From Nitrospinae bacterium bin107 (GTDB lineage: Bacteria > UBA8248), in NCBI GenBank assembly GCA_002238965.1, contig MPNJ01000008.1, positions 101,775 to 165,774 of the forward strand: a stretch of 64,000 nucleotides of DNA, in the 5' to 3' direction. The stretch's first letter is position 1, and every line of letters starts with the position of its first letter. The notes below the pieces were generated by a model, which saw nothing but the letters and a program-made list of their open reading frames with translations, had not been told where the DNA came from and did no database searches. The translations under genes were made by a program, and so were the position numbers. Of this stretch, positions 53,587 through 62,495 are shown piece after piece.

Positions 53587-55482
53587 CTAGTCGAAGGGAT
53601 AGCCCAGCCCGGCGAGCGCTTCGGTGATCTCGGGCAGGATGGTCGGGTCATCGATGGTGGCCGGCATCTTGTATTCTTCGCCATCTGCGATGTTCGACAT
53701 CGTTCCCCTCAGGATCTTGCCCGAGCGCGTTTTGGGCAGGCGCTTCACCACCGTCGCCTGGCGGAAGGAGGCGACCGCGCCGATCTGCTGGCGAACGAGC
53801 TGCACTACCTCGCTGACGACATCTTCGTCTAGTTTATCGACGCCCGCCTTGAGCACCAGGAAACCGAGCGGTAACTGGCCCTTGAGTTGATCCTTCACGC
53901 CGATGACCGCGCACTCTGCCACGTCGGGATGGGCCGATAAAACCTCTTCCATACCGCCCGTGGAGAGCCTGTGGCCCGCCACGTTGATGATGTCATCCGT
54001 CCTCGACATCACGTAGACGTAGTCCTCCTCGTCCATGTATCCGGCATCGCCCGTCTTGTAGAAGCCCGGGTATTCGCTCAGATAGGAGTCGACGTAGCGG
54101 TCGTCCGCGTTCCACAGCGTCGGCAGGCAACCGGGCGGAAGGGGCAACTTGACACACAGAGCGCCCATCTCACCCGCGCCCAGTTCACGGCACTCGCTGT
54201 CTAAGACCTTGAAGTCAAAACCGGGCACCGGCCTCGAGGGAGATCCGTACTTGACGGGCATGTGCTCGATGCCCATGGGATTCGCCAGCATCGGCCAGCC
54301 TGTCTCCGTCTGCCAGTAATGGTCGATGACCGGCACCTGGAGATGCTCCTCCGCCCACTGGATGGTATCCGGGTCGGAGCGCTCCCCGGCCAGGAATAGA
54401 ATGCGGAAACGGCTGAGGTCATAATTCTTCATGAGTTCGGCGTCTGGATCGTCTCGCTTGATGGCGCGGAACGCCGTCGGCGCGGTGAAGAATACCTCTA
54501 CTCCGTGCTCGGAGATAATGCGCCAGAAAACGCCTGCGTCGGGTGTACCCACGGGCTTGCCCTCGAAGAGGATGGTGGTGCAGCCGTGAACCAGCGGCGC
54601 GTATACGATATAGGAGTGCCCCACCACCCAGCCGACGTCGGACGCGGCCCAGAACACCTGTCCCGGCGACACGTCGTACACGTTTTTCATCGACCACTGG
54701 AGCGCCACCATGTGACCGCCGTTATCCCGCACCACACCCTTGGGCTCGCCCGTCGTGCCCGAGGTATAGAGGATATACAGGGGGTCCGTGGCGGCGACGG
54801 GCACGCAGTCCGCAGGTTCTACACCTTCGAGCGAATCGCTCCATTCGACGTCGCGGCCTTCGATGAGTTCCGCCTCGACCTGGGGGCGCTGCAGGATGAT
54901 GCACTTTTCCGGTTTCACGCTGGATAGGTTTATCGCCTCATCGAGCAGGGGCTTGTAGGCGATAACGCCAGATGGTTCGACGCCGCACGAGGCTGAGATC
55001 ATAAGTTTTGGCTTCGCGTCTTCGATGCGCGTGGCCAGTTCGTTCGGGGCGAAACCACCGAAAACGACCGAGTGCACCGCGCCGATTCGCGCGCAGGCCA
55101 GCATGGCGATAGCGGCTTCGGGCACCATCGGCATGTAGATGATGACTCGATCGCCTTTCTCCACCCCCTGGGCCTTGAGAGCGCCCGCGAAATGCGCCAC
55201 CTTGTGCTGCAATTCCCTGTAGGTAATCTTCTGGGTGGATTCGCCCGTGATCGGGGTGTCGTATATCAGCGCAAGTTGATCCCCTCGACCCGCCTCTACG
55301 TGCCTGTCGACCGCGTTATAACAGGTGTTGACCTCGCCTCCCGTGAACCAGCGGTAAAAGGGCGGGTTCGAGTCGTCAAGCACCTTGTCCCACTTCTTGT
55401 ACCAGTGGATATCCTCCGCCACCTCCGCCCAGAACGCCTGCGCATCCGAGAGGGAACGACCGTAAACTTCTGCATAACCCAT
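53587..55482 (-). CDS. prpE: propionate-CoA ligase (AMP-forming), PrpE-like
   Basis: A 631-residue acyl-CoA synthetase: ATP-binding YTSGTTGEPKG, WAASDVGWVVGHSYIVYAPL and EGKPVGTPDAGVFWR are PrpE-type, and PKTRSGKILRGTM at the end holds the conserved Lys that is acetylated in this family. It activates propionate (or acetate) to the CoA ester. GGAGGAACAATC precedes ATG 55482. It is divergent from the aconitase-like pair. With the malonyl-type mutase at 3.9 kb it suggests propionate/methylmalonyl-CoA metabolism. Confidence 0.88.
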   Translation of the reverse strand: MGYAEVYGRSLSDAQAFWAEVAEDIHWYKKWDKVLDDSNPPFYRWFTGGEVNTCYNAVDRHVEAGRGDQLALIYDTPITGESTQKITYRELQHKVAHFAGALKAQGVEKGDRVIIYMPMVPEAAIAMLACARIGAVHSVVFGGFAPNELATRIEDAKPKLMISASCGVEPSGVIAYKPLLDEAINLSSVKPEKCIILQRPQVEAELIEGRDVEWSDSLEGVEPADCVPVAATDPLYILYTSGTTGEPKGVVRDNGGHMVALQWSMKNVYDVSPGQVFWAASDVGWVVGHSYIVYAPLVHGCTTILFEGKPVGTPDAGVFWRIISEHGVEVFFTAPTAFRAIKRDDPDAELMKNYDLSRFRILFLAGERSDPDTIQWAEEHLQVPVIDHYWQTETGWPMLANPMGIEHMPVKYGSPSRPVPGFDFKVLDSECRELGAGEMGALCVKLPLPPGCLPTLWNADDRYVDSYLSEYPGFYKTGDAGYMDEEDYVYVMSRTDDIINVAGHRLSTGGMEEVLSAHPDVAECAVIGVKDQLKGQLPLGFLVLKAGVDKLDEDVVSEVVQLVRQQIGAVASFRQATVVKRLPKTRSGKILRGTMSNIADGEEYKMPATIDDPTILPEITEALAGLGYPFD

Positions 55483-55632
55483 GATTGTTCCTCCAAGCCG
55501 AAAATCTGTATTATTCAGCGGTATCAGCGTATTTTTCTGAGGTCATAAAAGTTTAGTGTATCAAATTCCTATTCTCTTTGCTCGGCCAGGATGCTAGGCT
55601 CGGTTCCCTCCATCATAAGCAGAGGATTCGCC

Positions 55633-56892
55633 ATGGGTATGACCCTGACGGAGAAAATCATGGCCATGGCCTCGGGCCGGGACGATTTGCGCGCAGGGGA
55701 GATCGTCTACCCGGAGGCCGATCTGGCGACGATCCACGACCTCTACGTCGTGGAAGCCGACCGCCAACTTACCGAACTCGGCGTGGAACGCCCCTGGGAC
55801 CCCGATCGCGTGTTCGTATGCTTTGATCACGACACGGTCCCGCAAACCGTCGCCGTCGCGAATCGCGCCAAACAGATAAGAGAGATCGTCAAACGCTGGG
55901 GCGTGAAGTATTTCTTCGGTCCAGGCCGCGGGCAGGGTCATGTTTTTCCGATGGAAATCGGCATCGTAAAGCCCGGTGAATGCGTTTTGGCGTATGACAT
56001 ACATGTTACAAACTACGGGGCCATAGGCTGCCTCGGCCTCGCGCTCGTCTTCGAGTTCCCCGCCGTGCTCGCCACCGGCAGCCATTGGCTCAAGGCGCCC
56101 GAGACGATTCGAATCGACCTGAGCGGAAAACTCCCGCCGGGTGTGGGAATCCGCGACGCCGCCGCCCACATCATTCACGAAATCGGCCCCGATGCCGCAG
56201 ATTACCGCGTATTCGAGTACACCGGGGAGGCTCTAGCCCTTCTGGGGGTCGACGCGCGGGTCAAGCTCTGCAACCTGCCGATAGAGATCGGGGCGAAAAG
56301 CGCCATCGTGCCAGCCGATGAGGTCGTCGCGGGGTGGATGCGCGAGAGAAACATCGACGGCTTTCAAGCAATACGAAGCGACCCGAACGCCGCATTCGCC
56401 GAAACGTACGAGTTCAACCTCTCCGAGATGGAGCCCACCGTCGCAATTCCGCCAAGACCCGAGAACGTGGTGCCGCTTGGTGAGGCCATCGGCGTACCGA
56501 TTCATGCGGCGTATCTGGGGTCATGCGCGGCGGATCAGTATGAGGACATGGCCGAGGCCGCCGGGATTCTGCGCGGCAAGAAAATCGCCCCGGGCGTGAG
56601 GATGATTGTGACGCCCGGCAGCCAGGAGGTTCTCACCCGCTGCGTCGAGGATGGCCTTATGGACATCTTCTGCGAGGCGGGCGCCATGGTGGGCCCGCCC
56701 GGGTGCGGCCCCTGCGCCATCGGCAGGGGAGGCCCCCTGGCGGATGGGGAAACGTGCATCGCTACGGTGACGCGCAACGACGTGGGGAGGATGGGGAGCC
56801 GGGAGGCCCGAATCTACCTCGCCGGCGCGTCCACGGTGGCGGCCTCCGCCGTGAGGGGCGAGATAGCGGACCCCAGGGATTTTCTCGCATGA
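55633..56892 (+). CDS. aconitase/3-isopropylmalate dehydratase-family large subunit
   Basis: A 419-residue LeuC/HacA-type subunit. The [4Fe-4S] ligands are the Cys in LGSCAADQYED and the CxxC of CGPCAIG. GAGG lies eight bases before ATG 55633, and the frame continues upstream to 55591 without support. LeuC-type enzymes dehydrate/hydrate 2-hydroxy acids; which one is unclear because no other leucine gene is near and its small subunit is atypical. Confidence 0.85.
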   Translation: MGMTLTEKIMAMASGRDDLRAGEIVYPEADLATIHDLYVVEADRQLTELGVERPWDPDRVFVCFDHDTVPQTVAVANRAKQIREIVKRWGVKYFFGPGRGQGHVFPMEIGIVKPGECVLAYDIHVTNYGAIGCLGLALVFEFPAVLATGSHWLKAPETIRIDLSGKLPPGVGIRDAAAHIIHEIGPDAADYRVFEYTGEALALLGVDARVKLCNLPIEIGAKSAIVPADEVVAGWMRERNIDGFQAIRSDPNAAFAETYEFNLSEMEPTVAIPPRPENVVPLGEAIGVPIHAAYLGSCAADQYEDMAEAAGILRGKKIAPGVRMIVTPGSQEVLTRCVEDGLMDIFCEAGAMVGPPGCGPCAIGRGGPLADGETCIATVTRNDVGRMGSREARIYLAGASTVAASAVRGEIADPRDFLA

Positions 56893-56902
56893 GGAGCGCA
56901 TC

Positions 56903-57436
56903 TTGAACTGGACGATGCAGGGGCGCTGCTGGAAATTCGGCGACAACCTCTCCCTCGATGACGACATCCTCGAATTCGCCAAAGTGTTCGTTGAGGGCGT
57001 GCGCGTCTCGGACCCGGAATACCTGAAAAAACATGTATTTACGAACCTTATCCCGGATTTTCCCGAACGCGCGAAGCCGGGCGACATCGTGGTGGCGGGC
57101 AAGCGGTTCGGCCAGGGGAACCCGCACATATACGGCCTTCTGGGCATGGCGGGCTTAGGTGTCGGCCTCATCGCGGAGAGCGTCCCCCATTTCACCTACC
57201 GGATGATCGTGGCGGCGGGATTGCCTACGCTCCCTTTTTTCAATGACATAGGCTCATTTATTGAGGACGGGGATGAACTGCGCGTCAACTTCGGAACCGG
57301 AGAGGTCGAGAATCTGACCCGGGGCGTGCGCTGCGCTTCCGAGCCGCTGCCGGATGCCCTGCGTGAGATCGTCGAACTCGGCGGCTTTCTTCCCGCCCTT
57401 GAGAAACGATTAATGGACATGAATACAAAAAGTTAA
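56903..57436 (+). CDS. aconitase/3-isopropylmalate dehydratase-family small subunit
   Basis: A 177-residue LeuD-like swivel-domain protein. The family motif FG(C/S)GSSREHAP, which contacts substrate and cofactor, reads FGQGNPHIYG, so the Ser-Arg-Glu loop is absent. VGLIAESVPHFTYRMIVAAGLP keeps the downstream pattern. The start is TTG 56903 with GAGGAG six bases upstream, 10 bases after the large subunit stop; ATG 56915 is the alternative. Confidence 0.8.
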   Translation: MNWTMQGRCWKFGDNLSLDDDILEFAKVFVEGVRVSDPEYLKKHVFTNLIPDFPERAKPGDIVVAGKRFGQGNPHIYGLLGMAGLGVGLIAESVPHFTYRMIVAAGLPTLPFFNDIGSFIEDGDELRVNFGTGEVENLTRGVRCASEPLPDALREIVELGGFLPALEKRLMDMNTKS

Positions 57437-58037
57437 TAACGACAACCTGATTATTTACTTCCGTTTACCGGGACGCATTTGCCCGCAATTGCGATGCTTG
57501 TGAGATATGCGGGATCCGCTATGGTGCGTCCCGCGCGTGAAGTCGATTCCGCCGAAATTCCTCTCAGCAATTTATCGAAAAACCCCGTGAATTTATTTGA
57601 TTTTATCGATATTTACGGAAATTCCTTAATTTTGAACGCGCCGGGCCGCACCACCATCATACAGGGATTCTCCCCCCATCCCTCGACCGCTATTGCGGGG
57701 AATTGCGGGTCAAACCCGACCGAAGAGGGTTGTTGAAAATCCCCTTCTCTATCGAAATTATCCACCGCCGTCATTCCGGCGCATGCCGGAATCCAGAACC
57801 GAGCAGAATGACAATACGCCGGCTTTTTATTTCCCCATCATCGGTGGGAACCAATCAGAAAAAAGAACAAAGGCAAAACACATGGATCCCGGCATACGCC
57901 GGGATGACGAACAAAACCAAATTCGTCATTGCCCCATGAAGGGAGCGTCACTTACCGTAGTGACGGGTCACCCTACAATAAATGCAAAGCCTCACGCATT
58001 GGCCTTTTTCAACAGCCCCGCATCAGTCGCGTTCGAT
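57437..58037. repeat. gene-free gap rich in dispersed repeats
   Basis: About 600 bases without a gene. AAAAACCCCGTGAATTTAT at 57578-57596 is identical to 10991-11009. From 57727 to 58019 runs a 293-base unit bounded by inverted ends (GGGTTGTTGAAAATCCCC and CCTTTTTCAACAGCCCC), which encloses an inverted pair of ATTCCGGCGCATGCCGGAAT-type REP palindromes (57772-57792 and 57886-57903). Confidence 0.75.
57727..58019. repeat. 293-bp unit with inverted ends enclosing a REP pair
   Basis: Ends as described for the 115-base unit at 11316. Inside, two related palindromes are in opposite orientation: GTCATTCCGGCGCATGCCGG (57770-57789) and its mate ending GGGATGAC (57901-57908). This is a BIME-like pair carried inside a larger element. 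Its right end is 19 bases from the M24 gene. Confidence 0.65.
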
Positions 58038-59339
58038 CTACAACTCGATCACGTCCATCGCTTCGGGAGTCAGAACCCGCGGGCCGCTCTCCTCGACGAT
58101 CACCTGCGGACCGAATACCATGAATATCCTGTCCTCGTGCGCGGCCTTGATTTCGACGGCCAGACACATCCCCGCCTCGACCTCGAAATCCGCCAGAAAG
58201 CCGTAGCGGTCCCCCGCCAGTTCGCGCCATTCGGGGTTCTCAGACAAACTCCCCTCGACGAACGGCTCGCGCCATGCGAATTTTCTCGGAATTTCGCCCG
58301 CGCAAATCGTCGTCATGGGCGGTTCGATGCCGTCGATCCCCACCCCGTGCACCTGGGGGATCTCGTGGTAGTACCCGGCTTTTAAGATCGCCTCGTTCGA
58401 TGCGCGGTCCACCTCGCTCCACGGCGTACCCGGCTTCAAGGCTTCGAGCGCGGCGTGCAAGCTCTCGCGCACGGCTTCTCGAATCGGCTTGTATTCCTCA
58501 TCCATCGGGCCCAGCGACATCGAGGTGTGCGGATGGCTCCAGTAGCCCCCGTAGCGCGCGTAATAGCCGATGCACATCATGTCGCCCGTGCGCAGAATCC
58601 TGTCCGTGGGCCTCCTGTTCACCGGATAGCCCTTCCCCGAACACATGATGAGCCAGCTGTCGCGTCCCGGCTCCGCACCCGCGCGCAGGCTCGCGCCGAA
58701 CAGCGCCGCATACACCTCACTCTCCCGCACGCCCGGGCGGCAGCAGCCGAGCACGGCGTCTATCTCGATGTTCACCATCTCGGCGGCCTTTTCGAGCATC
58801 GCGACCTCCTCAGCGCTCTTTATCATGCGAAGGCGCGTGAGGATGTCCGAAGCGTCCGCGAACGCTGCGTCCGGCAGGAGCCTTTTCAGGTTCTGGTACG
58901 TCATGTAGGGAATCGCGCCCTCGGAACCGTACCCCCCGCCGATCAGGCCGACGACGCCGATTCGCCTGCTCTCATACCCCAGTTCCTTGATGGCGTCGGC
59001 CGCCACGATGCTCACCTTCCCCTCGTGCCCCCGGTAGCGCACCCCCTCGAAGCACGACTCGGTGTACCACTTGCCCCAGTTCTGCAGGAGCCAGAAGGTC
59101 ACCGGCGCGCCCTTTCTCGGAAACACCATGCTCCGCTCCCCGTAATCGCCCCCGTCGAGCCAGCGGGTGTCGCCGTTGCCGTTCGAGCCGCGCCCGATGA
59201 CGATGAGGCAATCGAGCCCGCGCTTATCCATGGCGGCGCGCACCGCGTTCCACCGCCTGTCGCGCTCATCAAGAGAAAACGCAGCCGCCGCATCGCCCGT
59301 GCGACCGTCTCTGGGGAAAAACCTGGGGTCTGTTACCAT
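58038..59339 (-). CDS. M24-family (creatinase/Xaa-Pro peptidase-like) protein lacking the usual metal ligands
   Basis: A 433-residue pita-bread-fold protein: an N-terminal creatinase-like domain to about 160 and a C-terminal M24 domain. The first two metal Asp of aminopeptidases (IDAG...SDITRT) read IGYY and SHPHTS here (Gly258, His269), while His331 (HGVGIDGIEPP) and Glu396 are kept. That pattern resembles creatinase, which needs no metal, more than a peptidase. GGAGATATTC precedes ATG 59339. Substrate unknown. Confidence 0.82.
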   Translation of the reverse strand: MVTDPRFFPRDGRTGDAAAAFSLDERDRRWNAVRAAMDKRGLDCLIVIGRGSNGNGDTRWLDGGDYGERSMVFPRKGAPVTFWLLQNWGKWYTESCFEGVRYRGHEGKVSIVAADAIKELGYESRRIGVVGLIGGGYGSEGAIPYMTYQNLKRLLPDAAFADASDILTRLRMIKSAEEVAMLEKAAEMVNIEIDAVLGCCRPGVRESEVYAALFGASLRAGAEPGRDSWLIMCSGKGYPVNRRPTDRILRTGDMMCIGYYARYGGYWSHPHTSMSLGPMDEEYKPIREAVRESLHAALEALKPGTPWSEVDRASNEAILKAGYYHEIPQVHGVGIDGIEPPMTTICAGEIPRKFAWREPFVEGSLSENPEWRELAGDRYGFLADFEVEAGMCLAVEIKAAHEDRIFMVFGPQVIVEESGPRVLTPEAMDVIEL

Positions 59340-59365
59340 GAATATCTCCTGAAATTATTAAGGCG

Positions 59366-59475
59366 AATCTCCCCCGCGCGACCGGACGGGGCGCGCGGAA
59401 CATTTCGCCTCAAGCGTCGTTTCCCCTCACTATAACGGATGAACTGACGCTGGAAAATGAGTGAAGTGGATTACA
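59366..59475. repeat. duplicated thrC 5' region, left (truncated) copy
   Basis: This stretch aligns with 60191-60299 at roughly 80% identity, including CCTCACTATAACGGATGAAC and GGAAAATGAGTGA. It contains an ATG at 59457 with MSEVDYTR, like MSDVEF of the intact gene, then stops after 13 codons. It lies on the far side of the transposase from the intact copy. Confidence 0.75.
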
Positions 59476-59512
59476 CAAGAATGACGATCCTTTGTTGAGT
59501 GCAGGGGCGTCC

Positions 59513-60046
59513 TCAAAGGCGGGGTACGGTGTTGTACCTGTCGAACGCCCATTTGAGGGGATTGTTGCGGATGTATTCCCGGATGCGGTTCAGGTTTTCT
59601 TCGTTGCGGATAATGTGGTCGTAAAACGAGCGTTGCCACCCGAAAGCGTTCTTGCCCCGGTGTTTTCGCACGTTTCGGGTTACGGATGATTTGAACCCCT
59701 GAATGATTTTCGGCAAAACCATTTTCGAGCGGTCGATGTTTTGTCGCTTCGATTGTAGGGGACGCATATATGCGTCCCGCTCGGAGTTGTTATCGCCACC
59801 GATGATCAATACCCCATGTATATGGTTCGGCATCACGATGAATTCATCGATGTCCGTATTCGGAAAATGACCGGGAATTGCCAGCCAACATTCTTGCGCA
59901 ATCATTCCGGTTGCATTCAACCGCATTTTCTCGTCCAAGACCTCGCCGAAGCAACGGGTGTGATTCCGCGTGCAGATTGTCACGAAATAGTATCCTTGTC
60001 GGGAATAATCACGTTCTTGAAGTCTGTTTTCCTTTCTGGATTTCAT
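59513..60046 (-). mobile_element. REP-associated tyrosine transposase (RAYT, Y1_Tnp)
   Basis: A 177-residue Y1/HUH transposase: His75 and His77 in MPNHIHGVLII, the RAYT signature WQRSFYDHIIRNEENLNRIREYIRNNP (in overlapping parts) with candidate nucleophile Tyr142, and RDYSRQGYYFVTICT at the N-terminus. RAYTs nick and mobilise REP palindromes. The 20-base palindrome GGGACGCATATATGCGTCCC lies inside its coding sequence (59759-59778, encoding about residues 90-96) and again 76 bases upstream of its start. Confidence 0.9.
59759..59778. repeat. REP palindrome inside the RAYT coding sequence
   Basis: GGGACGCATATATGCGTCCC is a perfect palindrome, identical to the copy at 60122. It supplies the Arg-Asp-Ala-Tyr-Met-Arg-Pro stretch of the transposase and is framed by TAG/CGC rather than the fuller TAG/CTA frame. 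Confidence 0.85.
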
Positions 60047-60121
60047 TTCTCAAGGATCATCCTTTCCCATCAACTCGTTCGGCGGCACAACCGTTTGCAT
60101 CATCAAATAGCAACTTGTAAC

Positions 60122-60141
60122 GGGACGCATATATGCGTCCC
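60122..60141. repeat. REP palindrome upstream of the RAYT gene
   Basis: GGGACGCATATATGCGTCCC, identical to 59759-59778, followed by CTACAC. Looser relatives (GTAGGGG-palindrome with CCC) are at 13350-13379 and 63787-63811. Confidence 0.85.
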
Positions 60142-60257
60142 CTACACAAGAACCTCCACTTCCCGATCGTTGAGGAAATCCCTCCCCCCCAATTCTCCCC
60201 CGCGCGACTGGACGCCGACGCGCGGGATCATTTAGCCTTTAACGTCATTTACCCTCA

Positions 60258-60263
60258 CTATAA
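60258..60263 (+). promoter_or_regulatory. candidate -10 of the thrC operon
   Basis: TATAAC is kept in both copies of the duplicated segment. It would start transcription near 60270, which excludes ATG 60267 and supports ATG 60285. The -35 is not clear, so this is tentative. Confidence 0.3.
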
Positions 60264-60284
60264 CGGATGAACCGGCGGCGGAAA

Positions 60285-61418
60285 ATGAGTGACGTGGAAT
60301 TCGCCTGTATCGACTGCGGGGAGAAGTACCCCCCGAGTGAACCCCGCTGGCGGTGCGATTGCGGCGGACCGCTGGAGGTGGCGCCGAACGCCGTCTTCTC
60401 GCGCGAGTCTCTCGCATCGCGCCCCGCCACCCTCTGGCGCTACCGGGAAGCGATTCCTGTCGAGAAGGATGAGAACATCGTCAGCATGAACGAGGGTATG
60501 ACGCCGCTCGTTCCCCTCGTTTTCTCGGGCATGGAGATACATTGTAAGCTCGATTTCCTCTTCCCCACCGGCTCGTTCAAGGATCGCGGCGCCACCGTGC
60601 TCATGAGCAAGATGAAGGAGTGGGGCCTCGCGCAGGTGCTCATGGATTCTTCGGGCAACGCCGCCGCCGCCGTCGCAGCCTACGCGGCGCGCGCCGGAAT
60701 CGAATGCGACATCTACGCGCCCGCCTCCACCTCCGCGGCCAAGTGCGCGCAAATCACCGCCTATGGCGCGAACCTCAAAAAAATCCCAGGCCCCCGGGCC
60801 GCATCCACCGCCGTCGCGATGGAAGCGGCGAAAGAGCGCTTCTACGCCTCTCATTTCTGGAACCCCTGGTTCAACCACGGCACCAAGACCTGGGCGTTCG
60901 AGGTATGGGAGCAGCTCGGCTTCCGTGCGCCGGACGCCGTGGTCGCCCCCGCCGGGCACGGCTCGGCCCTGCTCGGCGCTTACCTGGGGTTCAAGGAACT
61001 CTTACGCGCCGGTTATATCGACGAACTCCCTAAAATCTTCGCGGCCCAGGCGGCAAACTGCGCGCCGATGGTGCGGATGTGGGAGGAAAACCTGGATGCC
61101 GTGCCGGAAATCACTCCTGATGACACGCTCGCGGAAGGCATCTCCATCGCCGCGCCCGTCCGCTGGAAGCAGATGCGAGGCGCCGTCCGCGAGAGCGGGG
61201 GATGCTTCATCGCCGCCCGGGACGAAACCATCCCTCCCCTCCTCCGGGAGTTCGGCGCGAAAGGCATCCTGATGGAGCCGACGAGCGCCGTTGCGTTCGC
61301 GGCACTCGCTCTTTTGAAGGAGCAAGGGAAGGTCAAGCAGTCTGACATCGTGGTCGTTCCCGTGACGGGCCACGGCTTGAAGGCCGCCGACAAGCTCGAA
61401 AAGATCATGAGCGCCTGA
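60285..61418 (+). CDS. thrC: threonine synthase-like PLP enzyme
   Basis: A 377-residue fold-type II PLP enzyme. An N-terminal zinc-ribbon-like segment (CIDCGEKYPPSEPRWRCDCGG) is typical of one threonine-synthase branch; the PLP Lys is in PTGSFKDRGA, with NEGMTPL and SSGNAAAAVA for substrate and phosphate. It probably makes threonine from O-phosphohomoserine, but a related beta-replacing or ammonia-lyase activity cannot be excluded. The stop overlaps the azlC start by one base. The M24 gene and transposase lie on its other side. Confidence 0.82.
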   Translation: MSDVEFACIDCGEKYPPSEPRWRCDCGGPLEVAPNAVFSRESLASRPATLWRYREAIPVEKDENIVSMNEGMTPLVPLVFSGMEIHCKLDFLFPTGSFKDRGATVLMSKMKEWGLAQVLMDSSGNAAAAVAAYAARAGIECDIYAPASTSAAKCAQITAYGANLKKIPGPRAASTAVAMEAAKERFYASHFWNPWFNHGTKTWAFEVWEQLGFRAPDAVVAPAGHGSALLGAYLGFKELLRAGYIDELPKIFAAQAANCAPMVRMWEENLDAVPEITPDDTLAEGISIAAPVRWKQMRGAVRESGGCFIAARDETIPPLLREFGAKGILMEPTSAVAFAALALLKEQGKVKQSDIVVVPVTGHGLKAADKLEKIMSA

Positions 61419-62143
61419 TGGATTTTCGACGCACCGAAAAAACCTGGGGGGCGTATTTCCGCCAGGGGGCGAAACATTGCACCCAGGCGCCCGGCATCGG
61501 GCTTTTCGCCGCCATGTCGGGCTTCGGCGCGCTCGCCAGGGACAGCGGCGTCTCGCTCCTGATCGCGCTGGGCATGACGGGCGGCATGTGGAGCACGCCG
61601 GGCCAGGTGGCCTTCGTGGAGCTTTTCGCCACAGGCGTCGGGGGTGTCGCGCTCATCGCCTCGGTCACCATCGCCAACGTGCGGATGTTCCCGCTCACCA
61701 TCGCCACCATGCCCTTGCTGCGGAAACGGCCGGGCGTTGAGAACGTGCATTTCTGGATGGCCCACGTCAACTCGGTCACCTCCTTCGTCCAGGTCGTCGA
61801 GATGTGCCGCCACGTCCAGGAGAAGCACCTGCGCACGGCTTATTTCTTCGGCTTCACGACCGCCTGCATGTCCATGGGGCTTCTGGGCACCGCGTTCGGC
61901 TACACGATGGCCTCCAGGATGCCCGGCCTCATCGCGCGGACGCTCATGCTCATCACGCCGCTCTTCATGCTGCTGCTGGCCGCCCGGAGCAGCCAGCGCT
62001 CGGTTCTGACCTCGGTGGTGCTCGGCTGCGTTCTCGTGCCGCTGGGGTATACGGTCTCCACCGACTGGGGGCTCCTCACGGGCGGCGTCCTGGCCGGAAC
62101 ACTCGCCTTCGGGTTCGGGAGAATGAGGAAGAAGGATGCCTGA
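61418..62143 (+). CDS. azlC: AzlC-family amino acid exporter large subunit
   Basis: A 241-residue inner-membrane protein with about six helices; GFGALARDSGVSLLIALGMTGGMWSTPGQVAFVELF is the AzlC pattern. AzlC and AzlD together export branched-chain amino acids and analogues. It overlaps thrC by one base and azlD by eight. Confidence 0.88.
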   Translation: MDFRRTEKTWGAYFRQGAKHCTQAPGIGLFAAMSGFGALARDSGVSLLIALGMTGGMWSTPGQVAFVELFATGVGGVALIASVTIANVRMFPLTIATMPLLRKRPGVENVHFWMAHVNSVTSFVQVVEMCRHVQEKHLRTAYFFGFTTACMSMGLLGTAFGYTMASRMPGLIARTLMLITPLFMLLLAARSSQRSVLTSVVLGCVLVPLGYTVSTDWGLLTGGVLAGTLAFGFGRMRKKDA

Positions 62144-62468
62144 CGCCGCGATTTTATTGGGAATCGCCATCGTCTGTACGTATTCCTGGCGGTGGATGGG
62201 GGTGCTCATCGCGGGCCGGATTGAGGACGACAGCCCCATCTTCGAGTGGGTGACCTGCGTGGCCTACGCCATCGCCACCGGCCTGATGATGAAGATCATC
62301 CTGCTGCCCGGCGGCGCGCTCGCGGAATCACACCTCATCGACCGCCTCGCGGGGCTGGCGGTCTGCGTGGGCGTCTTCTATGCTGCGGGAAAAAACCTGC
62401 TCGCGGGCCTCGGCGCGGGCGTGTGCGCATTCATGCTGTTTCCGGGCTTGCGGAGCCTTTTGTTCTAG
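62136..62468 (+). CDS. azlD: AzlD-family amino acid exporter small subunit
   Basis: A 110-residue membrane protein with three to four helices, following azlC with an eight-base overlap. Size and position fit AzlD, the partner of AzlC. Confidence 0.82.
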   Translation: MPDAAILLGIAIVCTYSWRWMGVLIAGRIEDDSPIFEWVTCVAYAIATGLMMKIILLPGGALAESHLIDRLAGLAVCVGVFYAAGKNLLAGLGAGVCAFMLFPGLRSLLF

Positions 62469-62495
62469 TCGAACCCACACGAGAGGAGAATAGCT

